Positions 42,847-53,638 of a stretch of 64,000 bases of DNA are shown here, piece by piece; position 1 is the first letter of the stretch, and the number at the start of each line of letters is the position of its first letter. Position numbers and translations under genes: made by a program. The stretch is from Lysobacteraceae bacterium CU05-9 (GTDB lineage: Bacteria; Pseudomonadota; Gammaproteobacteria; Xanthomonadales; Xanthomonadaceae), in NCBI GenBank assembly GCA_007556525.1, contig SWJS01000001.1, forward strand, positions 464,346 through 528,345, in the 5' to 3' direction. The notes beneath the pieces are model-generated. The model was not told where the DNA came from, did not search any database, and saw only the letters and a list, made by a program, of their open reading frames with translations.

Positions 42847-43326
42847 TCAATCGCGGTATGACACTTCAACGATTTCGTATTCGCTGACACCGCCCGGTGC
42901 TTCGATGGCGACGGAATCGCCTTCGTTTTTGCCGATCAAAGCTCGTGCCACCGGCGAAGAAATCGCGATCATGCCTTGACGGATATCGGCTTCGAGATCG
43001 CCGACGATTTGATAAGTTTTTTCCTCGTCCGTATTCACATCCGCCAAAACCACATGCGCACCGAACACAACGCGCGAACCTGCATTCAACGACGCCGTGT
43101 CGATCACTTGCGAGTGCGACAACTCGGATTCCAGCTGTTTGATGCGACCTTCGATGAAACCTTGTTGCTCACGCGCCGCATGATATTCGGCGTTTTCCTT
43201 CAAGTCGCCGTGATCACGCGCTTCCGCGATCGCCGCGATGACCGCAGGACGTTGCACCGACTTCAGTTCTTCCAGTTCAGCGCGCAAGCGTGCGGCGCCT
43301 TTCGCAGTAATGGGGGCTTGTGCCAT
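42847..43326 (-). CDS. greA: Transcript cleavage factor GreA
   Basis: GreA enters the RNA polymerase secondary channel and stimulates cleavage of backtracked RNA. The 159-residue protein has an N-terminal coiled coil with the acidic tip in [20 protein letters not shown], about residues 36-55, and a C-terminal FKBP-like domain ending in [15 protein letters not shown]. The carB gene lies 65 bp upstream and the COG4255-like gene 9 bp downstream, so it is probably in the car operon. Confidence 0.96.
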   Translation of the reverse strand: MAQAPITAKGAARLRAELEELKSVQRPAVIAAIAEARDHGDLKENAEYHAAREQQGFIEGRIKQLESELSHSQVIDTASLNAGSRVVFGAHVVLADVNTDEEKTYQIVGDLEADIRQGMIAISSPVARALIGKNEGDSVAIEAPGGVSEYEIVEVSYRD

Positions 43327-43391
43327 GACAAAAAAATCTCCCGGACGCGAACCTCCCGATTCGCATCACTTCAATCCAATAATCCAGTTGT

Positions 43392-46300
43392 TTATGCGTG
43401 CAGCTGGCTATGCAATTCCTGCAGCGAGTGCACCGTACCTGTACCACGGTACTCCATCGAGTCCACAAAGGCTCGTGCGCCGCTCACCGTCGTCGAATAA
43501 GTCAGTCGGTGTTGCAACGCTTCACGGCGGATCGAGAACGAGTCGTTGATCGCCATGCGGCCTTCTGTGGTGTTGATAATGTACACAATTTCGCCGTTCT
43601 TGATGAGATCGACGATATTCGGACGACCATCCGTCACCTTGTTGACGTACTCACACTCAACGCCATTCTCCGACAGGAACGTTTGCGTGCCCGACGTTGC
43701 GACGATGTCGTAGCCCATTTGACGCAACTTCTTGGCAACCACCAAAACACGCTTCTTATCCGGATCGCGCACCGAGATAAACACCTTGCCGGAGGATGGA
43801 ATCGCCTTGATGCCTGCCGCTTCCTGCGCACGTGCAATCGCCGCCGCAAAGTTCGTACCAACGCCCATGACTTCACCGGTCGAACGCATTTCAGGTCCGA
43901 GGATCGGATCCACGCCCTGGAATTTCGCAAATGGGAAAATCGCTTCCTTCACCGAGTAATACGATGGAACGATTTCCTTCGTCGCACCCTGCTCTGCCAA
44001 CGTCATGCCGGCCATGCAGCGTGCCGCAATTTTGGCAAGTGGTTTGCCGATTGCCTTGGAAACATAAGGCACCGTACGGGATGCGCGCGGATTCACTTCA
44101 ATCAAGTAGATCGTTTCGCTGCCATCTCCGTCGTATTTGATCGCGAACTGCGTGTTCATCAATCCAACGACACCGAGTGCCTTCGCCAATGCACGGACTT
44201 GCTCGCGCAACTTATCCTGCGTGCGCGGAGACAAAGAATACGGTGGCAGCGAACACGACGAGTCACCGGAGTGAACGCCGGCTTCTTCGATGTGCTCCAT
44301 GATGCCGCCGATCAGAACGTTGCCGTCCTTGTCCGCAATCACGTCGACGTCGACTTCAACGGCGTTATCGAGGAATCGATCCAACAAAACCGGCGAATCA
44401 TTCGACACCTGCACCGCATCGCGGATGTAACGCGTCAAATCCGCATCGGAATGCACGACTTCCATCGCACGACCACCAAGGACGTACGAAGGACGCACAA
44501 CCAGCGGATAGCCAATTTGCGATGCCAGGGTCAATGCTTCATCCGGATTGCGCGCGGTACGGTTCAGCGGTTGTGCCAAACCAAGCTCTTCCACCAACTG
44601 CTGGAAGCGCTCACGATCTTCCGCCAAGTCGATGCTGTCCGGCGTTGTGCCGATCACAGGCACACCATTCGCTGCCAACGCACGCGCGAGTTTCAACGGA
44701 GTCTGACCACCGTACTGCACGATCACGCCCTTCGGCTTCTCCAAATGCGCAATTTCCAGCACATCTTCCAACGTCAACGGTTCGAAGTACAAACGATCCG
44801 ACGTGTCGTAATCGGTGGAAACAGTTTCAGGATTGCAGTTGACCATGATCGTTTCATAGCCATCTTCGCGCAACGCCAAAGATGCATGCACACAGCAATA
44901 GTCGAATTCGATACCCTGACCGATGCGGTTAGGACCGCCGCCGAGGACCATGATCTTTTCACGGTCCGTTGGATTAGATTCGCACTCATCTTCGTACGTC
45001 GAATACATGTACGCGGTTGCCGTTGCGAATTCACCTGCACAGGAATCGACGCGCTTATAAACAGGACGCACTCCGAGTGCCTGACGCAACGTACGCACTG
45101 CAGTCTCATCAGACTTCGTCAACGCAGCAATGCGGGCATCACTGAAGCCCATGCGCTTGAGTTGACGCATGCGTACCTTATCCATGCCGGCAAGGCCCTG
45201 CACTTCAACGTCGCGTTCAACTTCAATGATGTGCTCGATTTGATCGAGGAACCAAGGATCCACAAACGAAAACCTATGCACGTCTTCCAACGACATGCCC
45301 GCACGGAATGCATCCGCAATATAAAAAATCCGTTCAGGACCCGGCGCCTTCAATTCATAACGCAGCGTGTCGAGGTCTTCGAATGATTCGAGGTCCAGCT
45401 CAATTGGATCCAAGCCAACCTTGCCAATTTCCAGTCCACGCAATGCTTTCTGCAACGACTCCTGGAACGTGCGTCCCATCGCCATCACTTCACCAACCGA
45501 CTTCATCTGCGTCGTCAATCGCGCATCGGCCTGCGGGAATTTCTCGAACGCAAAACGCGGAATCTTCGTCACGACATAATCGATCGAAGGTTCGAACGAT
45601 GCCGGCGTTGCACCGCCCGTGATGTCATTGCGTAGTTCATCAAGCGTGTAACCGACGGCCAACTTCGCAGCGATCTTCGCAATCGGAAAGCCCGTTGCTT
45701 TCGATGCCAGCGCAGACGAGCGCGAGACGCGTGGATTCATTTCGATGACGACAACGCGGCCATCGCGTGGGTTGATTCCGAACTGCACATTCGAACCACC
45801 GGTGTCCACGCCGATCTTGCGCAGGACCGCGATCGATGCATCACGCAGCCGCTGATATTCCTTATCCGTCAGTGTTTGCGCAGGAGCAACCGTAATCGAG
45901 TCACCGGTGTGCACGCCCATGGCGTCAAAGTTTTCGATGGAGCAAACGATGATGCAGTTATCCGCAGTATCGCGGACCACTTCCATCTCGAACTCCTTCC
46001 AACCGAGCACGGATTCTTCAACGAGAATTTCAGACACTGGCGAAAGCTCGAGACCGCGCTTGGCAATCTCTTCGAACTCTTCCTTGTTGTAAGCGATACC
46101 ACCACCCGTACCACCCAACGTAAAGGATGGACGGATGATTGTTGGATAACCGACCTTGGCTTGCGTCGCGACGGCTTCTTCAAACGTCTTTGCAACTTCC
46201 GCCTTCGGACATTCCAAGCCAATGTCTTGCATCGCCACGCGGAACAATTCACGGTCTTCTGCCATCCGGATCGCGTCGCGTGATGCACCGATCAATTCGA

Positions 46301-46637
46301 CGTTGTACTTCTCGAGCACACCGTTATCAGCGAGATCCAAAGCACAATTCAACGCAGTCTGACCGCCCATCGTTGGCAGCAATGCATCGGGCTTCTCCTT
46401 GGCGATGATCTTCTCGACCGTTTGCCAATTGATCGGCTCGATGTAAACCGCATCCGCCATTTCCGGATCCGTCATGATGGTCGCCGGGTTACTGTTGACC
46501 AGCACAACCCGGTAACCCTCGTCACGCAAAGCCTTACATGCCTGCGCCCCGGAATAGTCAAACTCACAGGCTTGTCCGATAACAATCGGTCCCGCGCCGA
46601 TGATGAGAATGGTCTTCAGGTCGTTACGTTTTGGCAT
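43392..46637 (-). CDS. carB: Carbamoyl-phosphate synthase large chain
   Basis: With CarA it makes carbamoyl phosphate for arginine and pyrimidines. The protein has 1081 residues. It consists of two homologous ATP-grasp halves; [37 protein letters not shown] opens the first and [25 protein letters not shown] the second. [20 protein letters not shown] and its copy [20 protein letters not shown] bind metal and ATP. The C-terminal MGS-like regulatory domain is complete. It is separated from carA by two S9 peptidase genes, about 3.9 kb. Confidence 0.97.
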   Translation of the reverse strand: MPKRNDLKTILIIGAGPIVIGQACEFDYSGAQACKALRDEGYRVVLVNSNPATIMTDPEMADAVYIEPINWQTVEKIIAKEKPDALLPTMGGQTALNCALDLADNGVLEKYNVELIGASRDAIRMAEDRELFRVAMQDIGLECPKAEVAKTFEEAVATQAKVGYPTIIRPSFTLGGTGGGIAYNKEEFEEIAKRGLELSPVSEILVEESVLGWKEFEMEVVRDTADNCIIVCSIENFDAMGVHTGDSITVAPAQTLTDKEYQRLRDASIAVLRKIGVDTGGSNVQFGINPRDGRVVVIEMNPRVSRSSALASKATGFPIAKIAAKLAVGYTLDELRNDITGGATPASFEPSIDYVVTKIPRFAFEKFPQADARLTTQMKSVGEVMAMGRTFQESLQKALRGLEIGKVGLDPIELDLESFEDLDTLRYELKAPGPERIFYIADAFRAGMSLEDVHRFSFVDPWFLDQIEHIIEVERDVEVQGLAGMDKVRMRQLKRMGFSDARIAALTKSDETAVRTLRQALGVRPVYKRVDSCAGEFATATAYMYSTYEDECESNPTDREKIMVLGGGPNRIGQGIEFDYCCVHASLALREDGYETIMVNCNPETVSTDYDTSDRLYFEPLTLEDVLEIAHLEKPKGVIVQYGGQTPLKLARALAANGVPVIGTTPDSIDLAEDRERFQQLVEELGLAQPLNRTARNPDEALTLASQIGYPLVVRPSYVLGGRAMEVVHSDADLTRYIRDAVQVSNDSPVLLDRFLDNAVEVDVDVIADKDGNVLIGGIMEHIEEAGVHSGDSSCSLPPYSLSPRTQDKLREQVRALAKALGVVGLMNTQFAIKYDGDGSETIYLIEVNPRASRTVPYVSKAIGKPLAKIAARCMAGMTLAEQGATKEIVPSYYSVKEAIFPFAKFQGVDPILGPEMRSTGEVMGVGTNFAAAIARAQEAAGIKAIPSSGKVFISVRDPDKKRVLVVAKKLRQMGYDIVATSGTQTFLSENGVECEYVNKVTDGRPNIVDLIKNGEIVYIINTTEGRMAINDSFSIRREALQHRLTYSTTVSGARAFVDSMEYRGTGTVHSLQELHSQLHA

Positions 46638-46673
46638 GTTGCTCTCTTATGGATGAAACGGTGAAAAACTAAC

Positions 46674-48575
46674 TTACTTTCCGGCACCGATGTGCCGGTC
46701 GAAAAATGCCGCGGTCCTTTCGGCAGCCTTCACTTGATTCTCGTTCGATACGAAGCCGTGTCCTTCCTTAGGCTCGACGAGTACTTCTTCAGGGCCCTTA
46801 CCAGCATCCTTCAAAGCCTTGGTGAATACATTGAATTGTGACATCGGAACGCGCTCATCCATGGCGCCGTGAATAAGCATCACCGGCACTTTCAACTTGG
46901 ATACGTTGTAAACCGGTGACTGTGCACGTCGCTCTTCAACGGTTGTTGGGTAAACACGCTTCAAGTATTCACGGCCGGAATTACTCAATTGAATGTCGCT
47001 GTCCTTCGCCAGTTGGTCAAGATCATATACCCCGACATAGCCGACTGCACAGCGGTATAAATCCGGTTCGCGGATGACACTCTGCAATGCTGCGTAACCG
47101 CCGTAAGACGCACCGTAGGTGCAGATTCGATTCTTGTTGACCACACCGTCCTTGACAAGCGATTGCACGGCATCCGTCATATCGTCAATCATCGTGGTAC
47201 CCCAATTGCGGTAGCCCATTTTCTCAAATGAATTGCCGTAACCACCCGAACCGCGGAAGTTAACCTGCAATACTGCGTAGCCGCGGTTTGCGAAGTATTG
47301 CACCTCCGGGTCAAAGCCCCAGTAGTCGCGCGGTCCGTGGGGACCACCATGGGGATGCATGATCAAAGGAAGGTTTTTCCCATTTGAACCGTTTGGGACG
47401 GTAAGGAAACCATGCAGTTTCGTGCCATCACGGCCTGTAAAGGTGATCGGATTGGACTGTGACATCTGCGAAGGTTTGATCCACGGCATCGCAGCCATCA
47501 GGAAGCGAGCCTTGCCAGTGCGATGGTCATACAAATAAAAACTGCCCGGATCCGTGTCACTGTATGCTCGGAACAAGATCAGGTTCCCGTCGAGCGTTTT
47601 GCCGCGGAATTCCACTACCTTGTCATCAAACGAGTTGATCAAACCACCGAAGATGCTTGCTTCCTTCGATTTACGGTCTACGAACTCATAGTAGGGAACG
47701 CCATCCTGATAGCGGACAGCAGCCAGATTCCTTCCATCAAATGTGGAAACCGTCCCTTCAATGTCGGATGGTTTAGAGGCATAAATCACCTCATCCTTAC
47801 CGGTTGCGAGATCACGCAGCACCAAGCGTTCCGGTTCGCCGTGATCACTGACCGCCATATAGGCGTGGGTTCCATCGCTTGCCAGCTTCAATGGTCGGAT
47901 TGCGCCGTCTCCCATTGATGACTCATGAATTTTCGTCCAGTTATCCGAGTCCCGGCGGTAGACGTAGAACTTGGTGTCGTCCTTGGACCCTGTGGCAAAC
48001 GCAGCTTCTCCATTTGCATTAACGAAAAACGAACCAGGCGACAGCGGAGCTGCGGCAATCTTCGCCAAATTCGCGGAATAGACGTTCAGCTTGTAAAGCG
48101 TTGCCGTCGGTTGATTGCGCGAGACAATGATTGTGCGTGGATCCGCAGGCGTGGTATCAACGATCGTGTACGCCGCACCAAGTTCGAAATACTTCTTGTC
48201 AGTATCATCCACGTTGACCAAGAGCACATTCGGCAGCAATCGCGGACGTTCCTGACTATCTTCTTTCTTCGCCATGGTAATTGCGATGCGATTGTCATTG
48301 ACCCAAACGGTCCGTGCAATATGATGTCGCGGACCAAAGTCCCATTTACCCAATGGTTTCAAGTCCGCTGTTTGCATTGCGACTAGAATCGTGCGGTCAC
48401 CCTTGGGAACTTCGACCGTCATGAACTCCCCGGTCGGCGACAGCGTCAAGTTCTGCGCCTGCATATCCTTGAAGAAGTCCATCGTCGGAATGCGTGGTGC
48501 TTGCGCGATCGCGACCGATGCCGTTGTTGCAAACATCAGCGCGACCAAAAAACTCATTGAACGCTTAAATTTCAT
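46674..48575 (-). CDS. Secreted S9 family (prolyl oligopeptidase-like) peptidase
   Basis: The 633-residue protein starts with a signal peptide, MKFKRSMSFLVALMFATTASVAIAQ, so it acts in the periplasm or outside. A beta-propeller-like first half (repeats such as GEFMTVEVPKGDRTILVAM) precedes an alpha/beta-hydrolase domain. The nucleophile is in TYGASYGGYAALQS, the acid in IHGAMDERVPMSQF and the histidine in EGHGFVSNENQ. The domain resembles acylaminoacyl peptidases and dipeptidyl peptidases. It is a tandem paralogue of the next gene, 15 bp away; carB starts 36 bp downstream. Confidence 0.93.
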   Translation of the reverse strand: MKFKRSMSFLVALMFATTASVAIAQAPRIPTMDFFKDMQAQNLTLSPTGEFMTVEVPKGDRTILVAMQTADLKPLGKWDFGPRHHIARTVWVNDNRIAITMAKKEDSQERPRLLPNVLLVNVDDTDKKYFELGAAYTIVDTTPADPRTIIVSRNQPTATLYKLNVYSANLAKIAAAPLSPGSFFVNANGEAAFATGSKDDTKFYVYRRDSDNWTKIHESSMGDGAIRPLKLASDGTHAYMAVSDHGEPERLVLRDLATGKDEVIYASKPSDIEGTVSTFDGRNLAAVRYQDGVPYYEFVDRKSKEASIFGGLINSFDDKVVEFRGKTLDGNLILFRAYSDTDPGSFYLYDHRTGKARFLMAAMPWIKPSQMSQSNPITFTGRDGTKLHGFLTVPNGSNGKNLPLIMHPHGGPHGPRDYWGFDPEVQYFANRGYAVLQVNFRGSGGYGNSFEKMGYRNWGTTMIDDMTDAVQSLVKDGVVNKNRICTYGASYGGYAALQSVIREPDLYRCAVGYVGVYDLDQLAKDSDIQLSNSGREYLKRVYPTTVEERRAQSPVYNVSKLKVPVMLIHGAMDERVPMSQFNVFTKALKDAGKGPEEVLVEPKEGHGFVSNENQVKAAERTAAFFDRHIGAGK

Positions 48576-48590
48576 AACTGCCCCTCAGTG

Positions 48591-50495
48591 TTATGGGTTG
48601 TTCGGAGTTGGACCGAGATGCTTGCGCAGGAACGCCGCCATCTTCGGGTAAAGATTCATTTGCGCCTTGAACGCGTAGAACCCGTGACCTTCGTTCTTCT
48701 CGACAACCGTCACTTCAGGCGGCTTACCGGCCTTCTCAAGTTCGCGCTTCAGGAAGTCGTACTGCGAAATTGGCACGCGAGGATCCTTTGCACCGTGGAC
48801 CAACATCACAGGCACGTTAATCTTGTCGATGTTGAAACCTGCCGATTGCGCATTGCGTGCGCCACGATCCGACGGGAACACCAGGTCCTGGTAAGCACGG
48901 CCCGACTTGCGCTTGGCAACGTCACTGTCAGTGAGCCACAGATCCATGTTGTACATGCCGACATAACCGATCGCGCACTTGTACATGTTCGGCTCGCGCA
49001 CAATGCTCTGCAGTGCGGCGTAACCACCGTAGGACGCCCCGTACGTACAAACGCGCTTCGGATCGACGAAGCCTTGCGACACAGCCCACTTCACGCCGTC
49101 CGTCATGTCATCAATCATCTTCAGACCCCAGTTGCGGTAGCCCATTTTCTCAAAGGCATTACCGTAACCACCGGAACCGCGGAAGTTCACCTGCAATACT
49201 GCATAGCCGAGATTTGCCAGATACTGCACTTCCGGATTGAAGCCCCAGTCGTCGCGTGGACCATGCGGACCACCGTGCGGATGCAAAATCAACGGAAGGT
49301 TGCGGTGTTCTGCGTCCTTCGGCATCGTCAAATAACCGTGAATGGTCACACCATCGCGGGCTTTGTATGTAATCGGCGTCATCTCGGACATTTGATCCGG
49401 TTTGATCCAATCCATTGAGCTGACGAGAAAGTTCGCCTTATTGGTCGGACGGTCGAACAAGTAGTAGCTACCCGGATCCGTATCACTGAAGACATGCATC
49501 AAAATCTTGTTGCCATCCTTCGAGATACCGCGGAAACGAACGGCTTTGCCTTGATCCGTGAAGCTGTTGATCAAGCTTGCATATGTGCGCGCTTCAGGAT
49601 GCGTCTTGTTGATGAACTTGTATTCCGGAAAACCATCCTGGTAATACACCATCAAAATTTCCTTGCCATCCGAACTGCGCACGACACCTTCAGGGTCGAC
49701 TGTTTGCGATGGAACGAGGACCGTTTCCTTGTTCGTCTCCGGATCAATCATTGCGATGCGCGATGGTTCACCCTTGTCGCTCAATTCGAAGTAGGCATTC
49801 TTGCCATCGGGGAACATGCCAATCGGATTCTTGTTGCCTTCGCCCATGTCGAATTCGGAGATCTGCTTCCAAGCGTTTCCGTCACGGCGCAGCACGTAAG
49901 ACTTCGTGCCTTCCTTGCCACCTGTTGCATACTTCACATTGCCTTGCGAGTCCACCAAAAAGCTACCCGGACGCAGCGGCGCCGTCGCCACCACAACCGT
50001 GTTGCCGGTGTAGACATTCAACTTATACAAGTAGGCATCCGGCACTGAACGCGACACGAGAATATTCTTGTCATCGTCTTTCAACGTCGAGACGATCTGG
50101 TAATAGATGCCGTTGCCAATTTCGATGCGTTGGCTGCCATCAACGTTCGTTGCGAACGCAACGCCGTCCTGACCCGTCAAGTCGAACTTACCTTCACGGT
50201 AGCTCACGAACATGATGAAACGGTTGTCATTGACCCACAGAACACGATCAACGTGACTGCGTTCGCCCAGTTCCCAACCACCGACCTTCTTCATGTCGGA
50301 GACGCGGAAAGCGGTAAGAACCGTCTTGTTCTCGACAGGCGTCGCCACCGTAATGTATTCGCCCGTCGGCGAGAGCGAGACGCTCGTAAACTCAGGATCC
50401 TTGAAAAAATCCCCAACCGGAACAACGGCGGCAAATGCTGCATTCACCCAAACCGCCATCACTAACAACAATCCGAGTAAGCCCCTCTTCAACAT
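48591..50495 (-). CDS. Secreted S9 family peptidase, tandem paralogue
   Basis: The ATG at 50495 gives MLKRGLLGLLLVMAVWVNAAFA, a good signal peptide; the open frame extends upstream to 50636 but into the carA gene. The 634-residue protein shows the same plan as its neighbour: VGDFFKDPEFTSVSLSPTGEYI matches MDFFKDMQ...LSPTGEFM, and the active-site motifs are TYGASYGGYAALQS, VHGAKDPRVPISQY and EGHGFYAFKAQ. The two probably arose by local duplication. It starts 31 bp after the carA stop on the same strand. Confidence 0.93.
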   Translation of the reverse strand: MLKRGLLGLLLVMAVWVNAAFAAVVPVGDFFKDPEFTSVSLSPTGEYITVATPVENKTVLTAFRVSDMKKVGGWELGERSHVDRVLWVNDNRFIMFVSYREGKFDLTGQDGVAFATNVDGSQRIEIGNGIYYQIVSTLKDDDKNILVSRSVPDAYLYKLNVYTGNTVVVATAPLRPGSFLVDSQGNVKYATGGKEGTKSYVLRRDGNAWKQISEFDMGEGNKNPIGMFPDGKNAYFELSDKGEPSRIAMIDPETNKETVLVPSQTVDPEGVVRSSDGKEILMVYYQDGFPEYKFINKTHPEARTYASLINSFTDQGKAVRFRGISKDGNKILMHVFSDTDPGSYYLFDRPTNKANFLVSSMDWIKPDQMSEMTPITYKARDGVTIHGYLTMPKDAEHRNLPLILHPHGGPHGPRDDWGFNPEVQYLANLGYAVLQVNFRGSGGYGNAFEKMGYRNWGLKMIDDMTDGVKWAVSQGFVDPKRVCTYGASYGGYAALQSIVREPNMYKCAIGYVGMYNMDLWLTDSDVAKRKSGRAYQDLVFPSDRGARNAQSAGFNIDKINVPVMLVHGAKDPRVPISQYDFLKRELEKAGKPPEVTVVEKNEGHGFYAFKAQMNLYPKMAAFLRKHLGPTPNNP

Positions 50496-50526
50496 ATTTC
50501 CGCTCTCCCAAACAAATCCGATAACT

Positions 50527-51657
50527 TTAGTTCGTGCGCGCAGCCAGAACTTTCGCAAACTGTTCAAACAATCCTGCCACATCATGTGGACCTGGGCTCG
50601 CCTCCGGGTGTCCCTGGAAACTGAACACAGGCGCATCTTTCAACGCAATGCCCTGATTGGTACCGTCAAAAAGCGATCGATGCGTCACCTCCACCGACTC
50701 CGGCAACGTCGCTTCATCAATGCAGAAGCCATGGTTCTGCGAAGTGATCATGACGCGTCCAGTCTTGAGATCCTGGACAGGGTGATTCGCACCATGATGT
50801 CCGTGCGGCATCTTCATCGTCTGCGCACCAACCGCCAGTCCGATCAACTGGTGACCAAGGCAAATTCCAAACGTTGGGATCTTCTTATCAATGAACGTAC
50901 GAATCGCATCAATTGCATAATCACAAGGCGCCGGATCCCCTGGACCATTCGACAGGAAAATCCCATCCGGGTTTAACGCCAATGCTTCTTCTGCAGTCGT
51001 CGTTGCAGGCACGACCGTCAATCGACAACCGCTATCGACCAACAACCGCAAAATATTGAGCTTCACCCCGAAGTCATACGCCACAACATGGAACTTGCCG
51101 TCGCCGTGCGTGACTTCGTTCTTGTCGAGGTCCAGCGTGCCTTCGTTCCAGTCGTAGTTCTTCGGCGTCGACACGACCTTCGCGAGATCCATTCCGGACA
51201 GCCCAGGAAATCCGCGTGCCGCCGCAAGGGCTTGTTCGACATCGATGTTGTCGCCAGCCATTACCGCGCCATTCTGGTTGCCCTTCTCGCGGAGGATGCG
51301 CGTCAGCTTGCGCGTGTCAATGTCGGCGATGCCAACAACGCCGTTGTCGCGCAGCCAATCTTGCAGCGAAACTTGAGCACGCCAATTCGAATGTAAACGC
51401 GGCACATCGCGGACGATCAAACCGGATGCCCAGATGGTCGTTGCTTCGTCATCAAGTTGAGTGCAACCGGTGTTACCGATATGCGGATAAGTCAGCGTCA
51501 CCAGCTGGCGTGCATACGATGGATCGGTGATGACTTCCTGATAACCCGTCAGCGCGGTGTTGAAAACAACTTCTCCGGCCGTGAGTCCGGGTGCGCCTAC
51601 TGATACGCCCTCGAAAATGGTGCCATCTTCGAGTACGAGAATTGCGGGTTGGGTCAC
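50527..51657 (-). CDS. carA: Carbamoyl-phosphate synthase small chain
   Basis: The glutaminase subunit that feeds ammonia to CarB. The protein has 376 residues and starts at GTG ([17 protein letters not shown]). The C-terminal class I amidotransferase domain has the nucleophilic Cys in [15 protein letters not shown] and the His/Glu pair in [11 protein letters not shown]. It is the first car gene after dapB, with a 125-bp gap. carB does not follow directly because two peptidase genes intervene. Confidence 0.96.
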   Translation of the reverse strand: MTQPAILVLEDGTIFEGVSVGAPGLTAGEVVFNTALTGYQEVITDPSYARQLVTLTYPHIGNTGCTQLDDEATTIWASGLIVRDVPRLHSNWRAQVSLQDWLRDNGVVGIADIDTRKLTRILREKGNQNGAVMAGDNIDVEQALAAARGFPGLSGMDLAKVVSTPKNYDWNEGTLDLDKNEVTHGDGKFHVVAYDFGVKLNILRLLVDSGCRLTVVPATTTAEEALALNPDGIFLSNGPGDPAPCDYAIDAIRTFIDKKIPTFGICLGHQLIGLAVGAQTMKMPHGHHGANHPVQDLKTGRVMITSQNHGFCIDEATLPESVEVTHRSLFDGTNQGIALKDAPVFSFQGHPEASPGPHDVAGLFEQFAKVLAARTN

Positions 51658-51782
51658 TGGTATCGCCTATCGTGAAAATGAGTGAGAATGCAGCGCTAGA
51701 ATGCGCTTTGCCACATTTCCGTCGCGTCCGAGCGTTGAGAAATGCTGCTACAGGCGAGTATCTATTTTACAGATTTCGCCCA

Positions 51783-52475
51783 TCAATTTCCAGACGGTGC
51801 ATCAAGAAAAAGCAAATCCTTCACCGAATACCGCCCCGGTGCGCATCCATCGATCAAACGACCACAACGCAAAGCACCTCTCGCAAAAATATCGCGATTG
51901 GTGGCACGGTGAATCAACTCAATCCGCTCACCTAAGCCAGCAAACTGCACCGTATGCTCTCCTACGATGTCACCAGCTCGTATCGCGCTGTATGACGCCG
52001 ATGCGCCGCCACGTGCTGCAGCATCCCCGAGTGTCAGGGCGGTGCCGCTGGGGGCGTCTTTTTTGTGAATATGATGCTGCTCGATCACGTCGCATTGCCA
52101 GTCAGCGTCGCGCAGCATTGCCGCCGCCTGCTCCACCAATTGGTCCAGCACTGCAACACCCAACGAAAAATTACTCGCCCATAGGACTGGAACTTGCATC
52201 GCCAAAGCATCGAGTGCGCTGAGGCCATTTTCGTCGAGACCGGTCGTGCCCGTCACGAGCGCGGCATTGCATTCTGCACACAACGCGGTGATGCCGGTGA
52301 TCCCTTCAGGCAGCGAAAAATCAATCGCCACATCAAACTCCGGCGCAGAAGAAAGCTCGTTACGGCGAGGTGCCGCAACGAGCTCTAAGTCCGGATATTC
52401 AGGGATCAAACGAAGCAGCGACTGTCCCATGCGGCCGGTGCCGCCGTGAATCAAAATACGTGTTTTCTTCGACAT
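51783..52475 (-). CDS. dapB: 4-hydroxy-tetrahydrodipicolinate reductase
   Basis: It reduces the dihydrodipicolinate precursor in the lysine/meso-diaminopimelate pathway. The 230-residue protein has an NAD(P) loop, HGGTGRMGQ, near residue 9, and the substrate motif EQHHIHKKDAPSGTAL near 133-148, plus TGTTGL. At 230 residues it is shorter than E. coli DapB (273), as in many Xanthomonadaceae. dnaJ lies just downstream... in reading order dnaJ precedes dapB by 20 bp. Confidence 0.93.
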   Translation of the reverse strand: MSKKTRILIHGGTGRMGQSLLRLIPEYPDLELVAAPRRNELSSAPEFDVAIDFSLPEGITGITALCAECNAALVTGTTGLDENGLSALDALAMQVPVLWASNFSLGVAVLDQLVEQAAAMLRDADWQCDVIEQHHIHKKDAPSGTALTLGDAAARGGASASYSAIRAGDIVGEHTVQFAGLGERIELIHRATNRDIFARGALRCGRLIDGCAPGRYSVKDLLFLDAPSGN

Positions 52476-52495
52476 ACCCCATAGGATAAGTCAGA

Positions 52496-53635
52496 TCACG
52501 AAGTCATGCGCTCCCAGATGCCTTTCACGCCATCCATGAAGGTCGATGTCTTCGGCGAGTGACGGCGAGCCGCTTCCTCACCCACGAACGTGGCTTCAAA
52601 CTTCTCCAGCAATTCGCGCTGTTCCGACGTCAAATTAATCGGTGTCTCGACGCTAACGTGGCAATACAAGTCACCCACGCCATACGAACGCACCGACTTC
52701 ACGCCCTTGTCGCGCAGCCGGAAAATCTTGCCGGTTTGCGTCTCCGGTGGAATGCGCAACTCTGCCTTGCCGTTCAAAGTCTGGATCGTGATCGAATCAC
52801 CGAGCGCCGCTTGCGAAAGACGCAATGGAACTTCGCAATGCAAATCATCGCCATCGCGCTTGAACAACGCGTGTTCCTTGACGTCAACTTCGACAAAAAG
52901 ATCCCCAGCCGGCGTACCTTGCGGACCCGCTTCACCCTCACCTGCCAGTCGAATGCGGTCACCCACATCCACACCTGCAGGAATCGTGACCTTCAACTTC
53001 TTCGAGGTACGGACGCGACCTTGACCGCTGCAATCCTTACATGGATTGACCACACTGCGACCACTGCCATGACATTGCGGACACGTCTGCTGCATGCGGA
53101 AAGGACCGCGCTGCATGATGACCTGACCTTGACCACGGCACTGACCGCAAGTATCGATCTTGCCGTCCGACGAGCCGGAACCATCACAAGTCTTGCACTC
53201 GTCGAGCGTCGGAAGTTCGATTTGCTTTTCGAGGCCAAAAACCGCCTCTTCCAACGTCAGCGAAACGCGATATGCGAGGTCGTTCCCGCGAACCGGCCCA
53301 CGTGCGCCACCTTGGCCAAAGATATTTCCGAACAAATCGCCAAAAATATCCCCAAAGTCCGCACCACCACCGAATCCACCAGGTCCGCCGCCGAATCCGC
53401 CGGTGCCATGCTCAAACGCCGCATGTCCATGCTGATCGTACATCCGACGCTTATTCGCATCGGACAGGACTTCGTACGCTTCGTTGCATTCCTTGAAATT
53501 CGCTTCAGCTTGAGCATCACCCGGATTGCGGTCCGGGTGATACTTCATTGCACAGCGGCGGTAGGCTTTCTTGAGGTCTTCGTCGGTCGCACTTCGCGAA
53601 ACGCTGAGAACCTCGTAATAATCGCGCTTGCTCAT
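52496..53635 (-). CDS. dnaJ: Chaperone DnaJ
   Basis: The co-chaperone that delivers clients to DnaK and stimulates its ATPase. The J-domain (1-70) has the HPD tripeptide in [10 protein letters not shown] Gly/Phe-rich linker (about 72-105) follows, then four CxxCxGxG zinc-binding repeats: [24 protein letters not shown] and CKDCSGQG. The C-terminal substrate-binding domains are intact. The product is 379 residues. It begins 3 bp after the dnaK stop, so they share an mRNA. Confidence 0.97.
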   Translation of the reverse strand: MSKRDYYEVLSVSRSATDEDLKKAYRRCAMKYHPDRNPGDAQAEANFKECNEAYEVLSDANKRRMYDQHGHAAFEHGTGGFGGGPGGFGGGADFGDIFGDLFGNIFGQGGARGPVRGNDLAYRVSLTLEEAVFGLEKQIELPTLDECKTCDGSGSSDGKIDTCGQCRGQGQVIMQRGPFRMQQTCPQCHGSGRSVVNPCKDCSGQGRVRTSKKLKVTIPAGVDVGDRIRLAGEGEAGPQGTPAGDLFVEVDVKEHALFKRDGDDLHCEVPLRLSQAALGDSITIQTLNGKAELRIPPETQTGKIFRLRDKGVKSVRSYGVGDLYCHVSVETPINLTSEQRELLEKFEATFVGEEAARRHSPKTSTFMDGVKGIWERMTS

Positions 53636-53638
53636 TGA

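Noticed and set aside
43398-45386. Long open frame on the plus strand opposite carB
   Set aside because: It shadows carB; the product is Arg/His-rich and without recognisable motifs.
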